This document shows positions 36,168 to 45,465 of a stretch of DNA of 64,000 nt, piece by piece; the stretch's first letter is position 1, and each line of letters begins with the position of its first letter. The position numbers were made by a program, and so were the translations under genes. The notes beneath the pieces are model-generated. The model saw only the letters and a list, made by a program, of their open reading frames with translations. It did not search any database and had not been told where the DNA came from. The DNA comes from Flavivirga sp. 57AJ16 (GTDB taxonomy: Bacteria; Bacteroidota; Bacteroidia; Flavobacteriales; Flavobacteriaceae), in NCBI RefSeq assembly GCF_028736925.1, contig NZ_JAQZAT010000015.1, positions 53,979-117,978 on the forward strand, in the 5' to 3' direction.

Positions 36168-37439
36168 TTATTGTTTTACAGGTTCTATTTTTTTAATTAA
36201 TATCATTATTGATAGTATGGCCATAGGTGCCAAAATGGCTATAATTATAAAAACGGGCGTGTAGGATATGGCCGTGATTTTAGGTACCAACCAGTTCATT
36301 ACAATCACCGACAATGCTCCTACACTACCAGCCAATCCTGCCAGAGTACCCACGGAAGGGCCTCGAAAGAGATCACTTGAAACGGTTTGTATGTTCCCAA
36401 TTGAAAATTGAAATCCGAACAGAACCAATCCTACAACATAAATGAAAGTCATAGGGTTGTTTTCGTTTACGAAAAAAATAATTCCCAAAAGTCCCATGAA
36501 AATTAGTAGGCATCCTATACCAATGCTAATCTTTCTGGAAGCATCCACCGTTCTGGTCTGCATAAGCTTGCCACAATACCACCCCCCCAATATACTTCCG
36601 GCCATACCTCCTAAATAAGAGATCCATATGGTTGAACCAATATCGGCTATACTAAAGTTGTATTTTGAGTTAAGGTACAACGGCATCCAACCCACAAATA
36701 GCCACCAAATGGGTTCAATAAAAAATCTAGACATTAATACGCCCCAAGACTCTTTATAGCTTAAAATCTTACGAACGGACAGCCCTTTTTGTTTTTTGGA
36801 GCTATTGTCGTTATCAATCCTGCCGGGCAGAATTAAGTTTTTTTCCTTTTCGGTGATCCAAGGGTGGTTTTCTGGAGTCGTTTTGTTGATGACAAGCCAT
36901 GGAACAATCCATAAAAGCCCTATAAGACCTATAATAATATAGGTAGAACGCCATCCAAAATGCCCATAGAGAAAGGCTATTAAAACGGGAGCTACAACGC
37001 TGCCCAAAGAAGCACCGGCATTAAATATACCTTGTGCAATGGCACGTTGGTTAATAGGAAACCACTCTGCATTACTTTTAACGGCTCCTGGCCAATTTCC
37101 CGCTTCTCCAATTCCCAACATGGCCCGCACTAACGTCAACGATACCAGCCCTCTAGCAAAGGCATGAAAAGCAGATGCAACAGACCATACTAAAATGGAT
37201 ACTACAAACCCCAATCGGGTTCCAATGACATCGTATAGTTTCCCTGATAAAAATTTCCCAACGGCATAGGTAATCATAAACACGTTTAACATGATGGCAT
37301 AATCTGCCTCATCCATACCTAGATCTTTTCCCATTTCTGGCCACATTACGCCAAATGCCGTTCGATCAATATAGTTAATTACCGTTGCAATACAAATGAG
37401 TGTAATGATCCACCACCGTAGTCCCTTAATCTTTACCAT
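36168..37439 (-). CDS. MFS transporter, hexuronate/ACS family
   Basis: 423 residues, 12 predicted TM segments. ACS-family signature near the N-terminus (TVINYIDRTAFGVMWPEMG) and between TM2 and TM3 (GKFLSGKLYDVIGTRLGF). Likely imports unsaturated uronate or DEH across the inner membrane after PL17 has released monomers in the periplasm. It starts directly at the end of kdgF with no gap (37439/37440). Not known whether it also carries KDG. Confidence 0.9.
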   Translation of the reverse strand: MVKIKGLRWWIITLICIATVINYIDRTAFGVMWPEMGKDLGMDEADYAIMLNVFMITYAVGKFLSGKLYDVIGTRLGFVVSILVWSVASAFHAFARGLVSLTLVRAMLGIGEAGNWPGAVKSNAEWFPINQRAIAQGIFNAGASLGSVVAPVLIAFLYGHFGWRSTYIIIGLIGLLWIVPWLVINKTTPENHPWITEKEKNLILPGRIDNDNSSKKQKGLSVRKILSYKESWGVLMSRFFIEPIWWLFVGWMPLYLNSKYNFSIADIGSTIWISYLGGMAGSILGGWYCGKLMQTRTVDASRKISIGIGCLLIFMGLLGIIFFVNENNPMTFIYVVGLVLFGFQFSIGNIQTVSSDLFRGPSVGTLAGLAGSVGALSVIVMNWLVPKITAISYTPVFIIIAILAPMAILSIMILIKKIEPVKQ

Positions 37440-37808
37440 TTAATTATTTGATATTTTAACGTTTAAAAAATCTTCTCTCATTGGGCTAAAAACATCGATA
37501 AGCATTCCTGCTTCCATACATTCTGCTCCATGGCTTATATTAGGGGCTATATAAAACCCATCTCCTGCTTTCAATATTTTTTCAACACCATCAATACTTA
37601 CTTTAAATCGACCTGAGACCACATAAGTTGTTTGCGCATGAAAGTGGTCGTGTAGATAACCTATGGCTCCCGTTTCAAATTTTACCTTCACCATCATGAT
37701 TTGTGTATCGTATCCCACAAACTGTCGCGATATACCATCGCCCACTGTTTCCCATTTGTCCTTACTACTTTCGAAGAACGGCTCGCTAAATATTTTTTGA
37801 TACTTCAT
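37440..37808 (-). CDS. kdgF: KdgF-type cupin
   Basis: 122-residue single cupin. Metal ligands are a His cluster HDHFHAQ (53-59) and His93 in NISHGAE. KdgF proteins speed the conversion of 4,5-unsaturated monouronates to linear ketonised forms (DEH in the alginate route). No signal peptide, so cytosolic. Encoded between PL17 and the MFS gene, which fits handling of freshly imported monomers. Confidence 0.9.
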   Translation of the reverse strand: MKYQKIFSEPFFESSKDKWETVGDGISRQFVGYDTQIMMVKVKFETGAIGYLHDHFHAQTTYVVSGRFKVSIDGVEKILKAGDGFYIAPNISHGAECMEAGMLIDVFSPMREDFLNVKISNN

Positions 37809-37820
37809 TGGTTATTAGAA

Positions 37821-40055
37821 TTAGTTTATGGTTATAAGTTTATAGTTTCCTTTCCATTTGAAAGTTTCTCCTTTTAGAATCAATTCGTGTGCTTCTGTGG
37901 GATCACTTTCCTTGAACGATAAGATTATTTTGTGTTTTAACTGATTTTTAAACTGAAAAACAATCACCATGTAGTTTTCATCCTCATAGTCGATGTCCAA
38001 AATTTCAAGGTTACTGTTTGGACTTTGAACTGTTTCCAATCGAGGGTCTATAGACCCGTGAGGCTCAATTATGGACACAAATGAGGTTGCATCGACTCCA
38101 TTTCTTCGAATTAAGTAACCTGGATCGTGCCTAAGATTGAAATCAGGATCTGTTGCACCCATTTCGGTTAAAATAAAATCGGTACGACCATTAACTACCG
38201 TAGAAATGGAATAAAACTTGTTTTGGTTTAAAAAGGTTAATCGGCCAAAGCCATCGGCCAAACTCCCCGATGCTGTTTTATATAAATGCTGGTAACCAGA
38301 TGAATGTCCTAGAGTATTTAATGATTTAGGTATTTTTAACGGATAATTGGTATCCATTAACTGGCCCAAGTACTGATAATTTAAATCGTATTGGTGGGAA
38401 CGTTCAGAATCGACCCTAAACACATCTAAAAGCATAGGGTTTTTGCTACTTGTAGAATCGAGATCTATCATAGCAATAGTTCTTTTTAAAACGACATCAT
38501 CATAGGCCGTTGTTTCTTTAACCGAAATTATTTGAACAGATTCCGATTCCAGATCGGCATATAATAATTGAGGCGCAAATTTTTCGGCATCGTCCCTATT
38601 TCCATTGTAATGTGAGGTTTCATCAACAATAAGTGTATTATGTGCAATGGACTGTTTTGCAAAACTGGTGTTTTCCGGTAAATAGCGTCCTCCCCTTTTC
38701 GATTCAACATTTAAATATCTCGCAGCGCCATAATCCTGTAAAACTTCACGTCCCTCATCGTATACCATTAAGGATAACCTATCAAAATGACCATGCCCCA
38801 TGCCATGGGTCGCAAACTTGAGCACTGCATTAAACTGCCCCTTTTTGGATGTGTCCATTCTCAATAAAGCTAGGCCTCCAGATGCTCCATCTGCCCCATC
38901 CCTGATTAATTTAGGTAAGCGTTTAAAGTCGTTTACACCCTCTTTATTAAGGGCTATCGCCGACTTTAACCCGGCATTGGTTATAGTCACCATATTTTGT
39001 TCTTTTATAACAGATAATAAGGTAGAATCGTTATATCTGGTGAATCCAATATTGGAGGCAAATACCAATTCCCGACTTCTAAAATCCTTATCCTTTATGG
39101 CGTCATTATAGGGGTAAAATTCTCCTGAATCTGTAGTTAGTTGAAAAATAGTGGTAATGGCTTTGTGCAATAATTGATCCCGGTATTGAAAAATCTCCAA
39201 CTCTGGTTGGTTTTCTTGAATCACTTCTGCAAAAACCACAAAGGGCAGCATGGCATAACGTTGATAATACGGTCCTTCGGAATAATAGCCATCGGGCGAA
39301 AACAATGTATTTAATTGGGCATAAAACCCCGATTGGCCATTTAATTCACTTCCATGTAATGCTTTATTTACCAGTAGGGTGTCTTTTAATACATACCCCG
39401 TCATACCTACAGCGGCCACACTCCATGTGCCATGGTTGTGAATTTTATTAAAAGTTTCATAAGAATCTTCACTCAAAAAGGTCACGAGATTTCCAAAGAG
39501 TTGTTCTTCTATGGTTTTTACATGGGCTTCTGTTAACGATTCTTTCACCAAATCATAGGCCTGAATACTATAGAACAACCAAACCGATTCATTAAGTCCT
39601 TGCCAAAAGAGTTTACCTGACGGATGGTTTGCCTTTCTTTTAGGATGCAGAGGCAAGCTTGGATACAGGTCTGCATAACCCAAAAGCATTTGTTCTACAT
39701 AGTCTGCATACGCGCTATCCTTGGTAATGCTGTAAACTATCCCGGCAGCATACATATCGGCATAATTCTTTTTATGCTTTTCATGGGAATACCCGCCTCC
39801 GGGGTCTAATGGTTCAGGAATCTCAATACCAGTATCCAAGGCTTTGTCGGCCTGATCTTTTATTTTGCTATAAGACTGCTTCAACAAGTCATTTGAATCT
39901 AGCATCCCCGCAATTGAATTGGAGGAATGGCCGGATAAAATTAGTCGTGTTTTGCCATAGTCCTTTGTAGAGTGCTTCTTATGGTCGCCATTTTGGCAAC
40001 CAACAAGAAGGAACAAACAACATATGTGTCTCAATATTAGTTTCGTTGTATTCAT
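37821..40055 (-). CDS. PL17 oligoalginate lyase lipoprotein
   Basis: 744 residues from the ATG at 40055, chosen because it opens a lipoprotein signal (LLVGC, Cys20). The longer frame to 40085 would overlap the upstream gene. An alpha/alpha-barrel alginate-lyase domain (about 90-370) carries NHGTW and YSEGPYYQRY. A heparinase II/III-like beta domain carries GHGHFDRLSLMVYDEG. Exo-acting: releases unsaturated monomers from oligoalginate, probably at the membrane facing the periplasm. Spacing to kdgF is 12 bp. Confidence 0.92.
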   Translation of the reverse strand: MNTTKLILRHICCLFLLVGCQNGDHKKHSTKDYGKTRLILSGHSSNSIAGMLDSNDLLKQSYSKIKDQADKALDTGIEIPEPLDPGGGYSHEKHKKNYADMYAAGIVYSITKDSAYADYVEQMLLGYADLYPSLPLHPKRKANHPSGKLFWQGLNESVWLFYSIQAYDLVKESLTEAHVKTIEEQLFGNLVTFLSEDSYETFNKIHNHGTWSVAAVGMTGYVLKDTLLVNKALHGSELNGQSGFYAQLNTLFSPDGYYSEGPYYQRYAMLPFVVFAEVIQENQPELEIFQYRDQLLHKAITTIFQLTTDSGEFYPYNDAIKDKDFRSRELVFASNIGFTRYNDSTLLSVIKEQNMVTITNAGLKSAIALNKEGVNDFKRLPKLIRDGADGASGGLALLRMDTSKKGQFNAVLKFATHGMGHGHFDRLSLMVYDEGREVLQDYGAARYLNVESKRGGRYLPENTSFAKQSIAHNTLIVDETSHYNGNRDDAEKFAPQLLYADLESESVQIISVKETTAYDDVVLKRTIAMIDLDSTSSKNPMLLDVFRVDSERSHQYDLNYQYLGQLMDTNYPLKIPKSLNTLGHSSGYQHLYKTASGSLADGFGRLTFLNQNKFYSISTVVNGRTDFILTEMGATDPDFNLRHDPGYLIRRNGVDATSFVSIIEPHGSIDPRLETVQSPNSNLEILDIDYEDENYMVIVFQFKNQLKHKIILSFKESDPTEAHELILKGETFKWKGNYKLITIN

Positions 40056-40068
40056 AGAAAAAATAATT

Positions 40069-41520
40069 TTAACCGGCAGAGTCAAATAAATCCGTTACAT
40101 CTATGGCACCAAACTCGGTCAATACAGAATCTGTTACAATAATCCAATCCAAGTTTACAATGACCGGGAAAACGGATACACTAGACCCCGTGTTGAATCT
40201 AAATTCAAAACCAGACCCAGTTGAGGTGACCGATGGGATAAAGCCATTTAATCGTACTGCATACAATTTCCATTCACCACCTGTGTTGATATCAGGCCCC
40301 GATAGTTGTCTCCTATTAACCGAACTTGTTCCTCCCATATAAATCTTTAGTATAGGTTCTGTATCTTCTGTATTTATCCAAAAGTGCATAACGGCATTGT
40401 TATTAAAATGCCCCTCATCAAGTACATAAGGAAAAGTATCGTTGTTGGTTTCCCTATCTAAACGCATTCTGGCAATGGTACTACCTGTTCCCGTATTCAT
40501 GTTCAAGTTATAGTAACTCGAACCAGGAAAAGGGGGTTGAGGTACATTTCCATTCAATTGCTGTGTGGCCAATGGGTCTTTACTATAGTTTATTACAAAG
40601 ACATCTTCGGTATAGGAATCGAACTCTATATAACTTTCAAATTGCCCATTAATATAAGGCACGGATGGTTGTGTTATTTTACTTGAAGTACTATAACTTA
40701 CTACAATATCCTGATATCCAGTAACTACAGCAGAGGGTACATTAAAACTTACGGACGTTGCGGTGGCGGTATTGAACGCAACGGTTTCTCCACCCACCGA
40801 AATACTCGTGATAAGGTTCATGTCTGTACCAACAAGGGTAACCTCGTTATCACGGCTCATGAGGGATGGCCAAGCATCAATAATTGGCGTAGGTATAAGA
40901 ATATTAAAACTACTGCTCAACGGTCCCGAAACTTCTCCAGACGAAGAATTGTAGTAATAGTTCACTTCTACTGGGCTTACTTCGTTATTAGGAACACTCA
41001 CAACCAGAGCCTGCCCCTCCTTAAACTGAATAACACCTTCCATATCACCAAAAGTAATGCGTGAAATACTTTCCAGGTTAGTACCTTCTATTACAATATT
41101 ATCATTAACGGTAGCGCTTTCAGGAAACGTGGTGGTGATTGACGGTGTCGGATAAGTAACATTCAATACCTCTGAAGAAACCGCTTCTTTTCCTGCTGAA
41201 GTCACAATTTTAATGCTACCAGAACTTGCATTTGCAGCGACTTCTATTTCAAGGGTCTTTCCATTGACACGTTGAGTGATTTGACATGCTGTATCACCTA
41301 TATAGGCTTTATCTGCAAAATTCAAATAGTCGCCAGTAATGATAACTTTGGTCAATATATTGGCCGTACCAGGAGAAATGCTGGCTATTGTGGGTTGGGC
41401 CGATAGTATTTCTTCTACCGTTTGGTCTACTTCTACATCTGCATCGCAGGAGAAAAAGACCTGTAATGAGGCTGTAATAGTCAAAAGAAATACAATGAGT
41501 AGTCCGCGTTTTGTTTTCAT
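40069..41520 (-). CDS. IPT/TIG surface glycan-binding lipoprotein (SusE/F position)
   Basis: 483 residues, lipoprotein (VFFSC, Cys25). Three IPT/TIG Ig-like repeats: PTIASISPGTANILTKVIITGDYL at about 43, PSITTTFPESATVNDNIVIEGT at about 124 and 'IIDAWPSLMSRDNEVTLVGTDM' at about 215. A C-terminal beta-sandwich (about 290-480) ends with typical carbohydrate-binding strands (WKLYAVRLNGF). It takes the place of SusE/SusF in this locus. Probable surface alginate-binding protein. Confidence 0.85.
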   Translation of the reverse strand: MKTKRGLLIVFLLTITASLQVFFSCDADVEVDQTVEEILSAQPTIASISPGTANILTKVIITGDYLNFADKAYIGDTACQITQRVNGKTLEIEVAANASSGSIKIVTSAGKEAVSSEVLNVTYPTPSITTTFPESATVNDNIVIEGTNLESISRITFGDMEGVIQFKEGQALVVSVPNNEVSPVEVNYYYNSSSGEVSGPLSSSFNILIPTPIIDAWPSLMSRDNEVTLVGTDMNLITSISVGGETVAFNTATATSVSFNVPSAVVTGYQDIVVSYSTSSKITQPSVPYINGQFESYIEFDSYTEDVFVINYSKDPLATQQLNGNVPQPPFPGSSYYNLNMNTGTGSTIARMRLDRETNNDTFPYVLDEGHFNNNAVMHFWINTEDTEPILKIYMGGTSSVNRRQLSGPDINTGGEWKLYAVRLNGFIPSVTSTGSGFEFRFNTGSSVSVFPVIVNLDWIIVTDSVLTEFGAIDVTDLFDSAG

Positions 41521-41551
41521 CTTAATGGTTCTTTAAATTCAAAATATTAGT

Positions 41552-43960
41552 TTAGTCTATAATCCCAATGTCCTTCCCATCTGATGCCGCATTTTTTAGC
41601 TGGGAATTATCTTTGAGCAAAAATGTATCTCTGTCCGACCACTTGGGGTTAGAATATATTATGTTTTCCAATTTGGCCTTACTGGATACCCTAAGTTCTC
41701 CAGAATTGTATACAACTGTGTTTAGGACCTTATTGTTAACACCTTTTAGAATGGCAGAATATTTTGAAAAAGGGCTTTCTGCAAAAATGCTATTGGAAAT
41801 CGTTACGTATACAATACCATTGGTCCTTAAGGCTCTTCCTTTCTCATTGTTATACACATTATAAAACACACAATGATCTATATTCAGTTGTCCCCCCAAG
41901 GTAGACTCATCATTTCCTCCGCGATAAAAATTTATCGCAAATTGTTCTATATCCTTAAAAATAGTATTACTAATATCAATTACTTCGGCATTATACTTAC
42001 CAACATCGTCCTTTTCGTAACCTAAATTGAGACCTCGAAGGGCATTTTCGAACCTTGAGTTTTTAATTTGTATAGTATCTGCAAAGGTGCCCTTATAAGC
42101 CTTAAAAATAGCACCACCATCATCATTAAACCCATGAATAAAAACGTCGTCCATTTTTAATTTATATGAATTGGAGGTAGGTGTATTTTGTGACACAATC
42201 GCATATCTTATCTTTTTGCTAGAAGTGCCATCTATTTCAAGGTTTTTTATTTCTAATGAACTTCCTTCGGTGACCTTAAAAAAATAAAAGGGATCCTTAT
42301 CCAATCCTTTGGCAATTTTTATAATGGTCCTTCCTTTTCCAGCACCATTAATAATCATATTGGACGAAATTTGCATGGGTCTATTAATTATATATTCGCC
42401 TTCTTGTAATTCCAAAAGATTATAATCGCGCGCTTTTTTTATCGCATTTACAAGGGTATTTTCTCCAGGAGCAACCTTTACTACTTTATACGCCTGTTTA
42501 GGCTTTATACTTTCTGTGGGGGTCGCTTTTTGCAATTCCCAAAGCACTCCTGAATTAGTGGTTAGTGCCACTGGAAGCTTTTTATTTCCTGGGATTACGG
42601 CTCCCGCTCTTAATTGGGTACGTACCGTACCGGTTAAATCGGTTCTCAAGGGCCTATAAGTAGGTTTTACTTCTAAGATAGAATCACTTGAAACACTAGG
42701 AACAGAATAAAATTCGATATTATCCCAGGCTAAATTGACCTTACTGAACCCTTTGGCTTGAACTTGATAATTTCCTTGAAATTTATTGCCAGAGAATGTT
42801 ATTCCCGATATATCGTCTGAAACATCCAAAAGCTCCATTGCTTTTGTTCCATAGAATAAATTATTCGCCACAATCGTATTTTCTGGCGTCGCCGTACGCT
42901 CGGTATCGCTTCCTTCGCAAAGCTGTAAGGGACTACAATTTATAAAAGTATTATTTTGGATAAGTACATCTTTTACTTGATTATATCTATTTGCCGGTCC
43001 ATTTGGCACGCCATTCATAATAACCAATGGTCCTCGAAAGCCATCTCCAGTTAAACCGATCATTAAGTTGTTCTGGATTAAATGTCCTTCATTAATGACC
43101 CGAATACCTCCGGTATGTGGTTTATTGTTTCCAAAGAACACATTACCTTCGACCAAGCATCGATTTCCATGTCTTAATGTTAAAACACCTTCACTCTCAA
43201 GAAACAAATTGTTTCGAATGATGTTATCGCATGTTTTGTTAGAGATAATTTCCACCTCTCCGTTACAATGCTCGAATACATTCTCTTCAACAATGGTACG
43301 CGACGATTCCATAGCGGTGTGGCTGGTACCAATTCGAATGGTTTCCCCTCCATTAGAACCTAGAGCCGGTCTAAAACCAAAATAATTTTTATCTATTCTG
43401 TGATTGTTTTCATAATTTTCCGGGTTACCCTTAAGTCCAACTATGAGTACCGGACCACGGTTGGTTTTCCCAAAAAATGAACTATGGTCCACTCTATTAT
43501 TTTTTCCCCATAGCTCAATCCATTGGTACTGTATGGAACGATCTGACGGATTATAATTTGTTATAGCGCAATTGGTCACCCGACAATACTTGGCAAGTTC
43601 ATTGGCATTTTTCTTGAATGAAATAACAGCTTTTCCCTCTGTATTTCCTTCTTTAAACCATAGACCTTCCACTTCAAGATTTTCGCCATAAATAAGCAAT
43701 CTTGACGTACCATTGAGTATGACTTTTCCAGGTGTTTGCGCCTTTAATTTAATTGGTTTATCCGGGAGACCTTTAGACGAAAATTTGATACTTACATCTG
43801 TCCAAATTTTATCTGCCATTACAATAACATCACCAGGTTTTGCATTTTCCAATGCACTTTTCAGTTCGTTATTGTTTCCCACCAGTATGTCATTGGCAAA
43901 CACACTTAAAGTACATAAGCATAAAAGAACACCTAATATTATATCTCTATTTGTTTTCAT
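41552..43960 (-). CDS. Two-domain PL6 alginate lyase
   Basis: 802 residues with signal peptide (SVFAND) but no lipobox or T9SS tail, so periplasmic or loosely attached. The N-terminal PL6 beta-helix (to about 450) has an intact site: Glu-x-Glu-x4-Lys (EVEIISNK) then Arg 21 residues on (TLRHGNR), the spacing of AlyGC. A second beta-helix (about 500-800) resembles the C-terminal domain of long PL6 enzymes. Longer than the secreted PL6 at 26.8 kb. Follows SusD by 9 bp. Confidence 0.92.
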   Translation of the reverse strand: MKTNRDIILGVLLCLCTLSVFANDILVGNNNELKSALENAKPGDVIVMADKIWTDVSIKFSSKGLPDKPIKLKAQTPGKVILNGTSRLLIYGENLEVEGLWFKEGNTEGKAVISFKKNANELAKYCRVTNCAITNYNPSDRSIQYQWIELWGKNNRVDHSSFFGKTNRGPVLIVGLKGNPENYENNHRIDKNYFGFRPALGSNGGETIRIGTSHTAMESSRTIVEENVFEHCNGEVEIISNKTCDNIIRNNLFLESEGVLTLRHGNRCLVEGNVFFGNNKPHTGGIRVINEGHLIQNNLMIGLTGDGFRGPLVIMNGVPNGPANRYNQVKDVLIQNNTFINCSPLQLCEGSDTERTATPENTIVANNLFYGTKAMELLDVSDDISGITFSGNKFQGNYQVQAKGFSKVNLAWDNIEFYSVPSVSSDSILEVKPTYRPLRTDLTGTVRTQLRAGAVIPGNKKLPVALTTNSGVLWELQKATPTESIKPKQAYKVVKVAPGENTLVNAIKKARDYNLLELQEGEYIINRPMQISSNMIINGAGKGRTIIKIAKGLDKDPFYFFKVTEGSSLEIKNLEIDGTSSKKIRYAIVSQNTPTSNSYKLKMDDVFIHGFNDDGGAIFKAYKGTFADTIQIKNSRFENALRGLNLGYEKDDVGKYNAEVIDISNTIFKDIEQFAINFYRGGNDESTLGGQLNIDHCVFYNVYNNEKGRALRTNGIVYVTISNSIFAESPFSKYSAILKGVNNKVLNTVVYNSGELRVSSKAKLENIIYSNPKWSDRDTFLLKDNSQLKNAASDGKDIGIID

Positions 43961-43969
43961 ATACCAATT

Positions 43970-45454
43970 TTAATATCCAACGTTTTGAGCTATACTTGAG
44001 TTTAAATCAATTTCATATTGTGGAATAGGCAACAATAGCTGGAATTCCTGAATTGGACCTGTGTTAAACTGTGGGCTATCGGGATCGTTATACTGATCTT
44101 CGGTAGCGAAATGCGTATTCATTACGGTAATAGCCCTACCCGTCCTAACCAAATCATACCAGCGTTGGTTTTCGAAGGCAAATTCTAATTTCCGCTCTAG
44201 CTCCAGTGCGAGTTTAAACTCGAAATACGTACCCACTTCGCTCGTTGTATAAGGAGGCAATCCTGCGCGTTCATGTACCTGATTAAGTAAATCCATTGCA
44301 TCTGATGTAGGCCCAGACGATTCGTTAATGGCTTCGGCAAGAAGCAACATAGCATCTGTAAATCTAATTATTGGCCAATCATTTCCGGCATCGTCAACCG
44401 AAACAAAATCTGAATTGTATTTTTTAATATATTGAAATTCATTTACCTGCCCTTGAAATCCTATCCAATAATCGGCCATAGACACATCTTTTCTTGAATC
44501 GCCAAACGGATAGGCTTCGGACATGCTTGTTGCAGGCACATTAAGCTCGTCGCCACTACCTGTAACAACATAGTTATCGCTTTGTAATGGTGAAAAATAG
44601 TTTGCAAATGGCGCTCCCAATCCAATACTCCCCGTTTGGTAACGGGCGGCAAATAAAATTTCACTATTATACTCATTGCCTATATCGAAAACATCGGCAT
44701 AGTTGTTCAAATAACCAAATGGACTATTATATACAACGTCACTCAAAGTAGTTATGGCCATTTGTACATTAGCATCTCCTCCAATGGTTAAATAAGCTTT
44801 GCCCAATTTTGATAATGCAGCCCATTTTGTTATTCTTCCCAATCCTGCTCCTTGAGCCTCATCTGGTAAATACTCTGATGCAAATAGGAGATCATCTATT
44901 AGAAAATCGTAAACCTCTGGAACTGTACTTCTATCCATGGATTTGGCCTGATTTCCTGAAACGGGTTTATCGACTATAAATACCCCTCCCCATAGTCTAA
45001 CCAAATTAAAATAGGCATGGGCCCTAAAAAACCGTGCTTCTGCCTCGAATCTATTTGCGAGATCCATATCATCTACGACATCAATATTGGCAATAACATT
45101 GTTAGCCAATGAAATGGTCCTATAACAGGCCCGCCAATAATCTTCAACGAAAATATTTTGCGAATTCAATACAAACCGGTCCACTTGTCTGTAGGGAACA
45201 TTAGCCGTTTCACTATTTCTTGAACTCATATACGTGTTATCCGAGCGAAGTTCGGTAAGTACAAACTCCTTATCCAATAGTAAGTGCAAGGAATTATATA
45301 TCCCAATGACAGCCAATTCTATTTCATCGGCATTATTATAATATGCATCGGCACCAATATCCGAAATTGGTTGTAAATCCAACTTATTATCACATGAGGA
45401 TGCAGATATCCCTAAAATTATAGTTAATGCAATTAATTCAATATATTTTTTCAT
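43970..45454 (-). CDS. susD: SusD/RagB-family substrate-binding lipoprotein
   Basis: 494 residues, lipoprotein (SASSC, Cys21). SusD family with TPR-like helices (RFEAEARFFRAHAYFNLVRLWGG near 130) and the family C-terminus QEFQLLLPIPQYEIDLNSSIAQNVGY. Binds oligoalginate over the SusC pore. Gene spacing to susC is 11 bp. Confidence 0.95.
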   Translation of the reverse strand: MKKYIELIALTIILGISASSCDNKLDLQPISDIGADAYYNNADEIELAVIGIYNSLHLLLDKEFVLTELRSDNTYMSSRNSETANVPYRQVDRFVLNSQNIFVEDYWRACYRTISLANNVIANIDVVDDMDLANRFEAEARFFRAHAYFNLVRLWGGVFIVDKPVSGNQAKSMDRSTVPEVYDFLIDDLLFASEYLPDEAQGAGLGRITKWAALSKLGKAYLTIGGDANVQMAITTLSDVVYNSPFGYLNNYADVFDIGNEYNSEILFAARYQTGSIGLGAPFANYFSPLQSDNYVVTGSGDELNVPATSMSEAYPFGDSRKDVSMADYWIGFQGQVNEFQYIKKYNSDFVSVDDAGNDWPIIRFTDAMLLLAEAINESSGPTSDAMDLLNQVHERAGLPPYTTSEVGTYFEFKLALELERKLEFAFENQRWYDLVRTGRAITVMNTHFATEDQYNDPDSPQFNTGPIQEFQLLLPIPQYEIDLNSSIAQNVGY

Positions 45455-45465
45455 GAATCTAGTTT

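Noticed and set aside
41552..43960. Chondroitinase B
   Set aside because: Same fold family, but the PL7, PL17, KdgF, DEH reductase and KdgK/KdgA neighbours define alginate.
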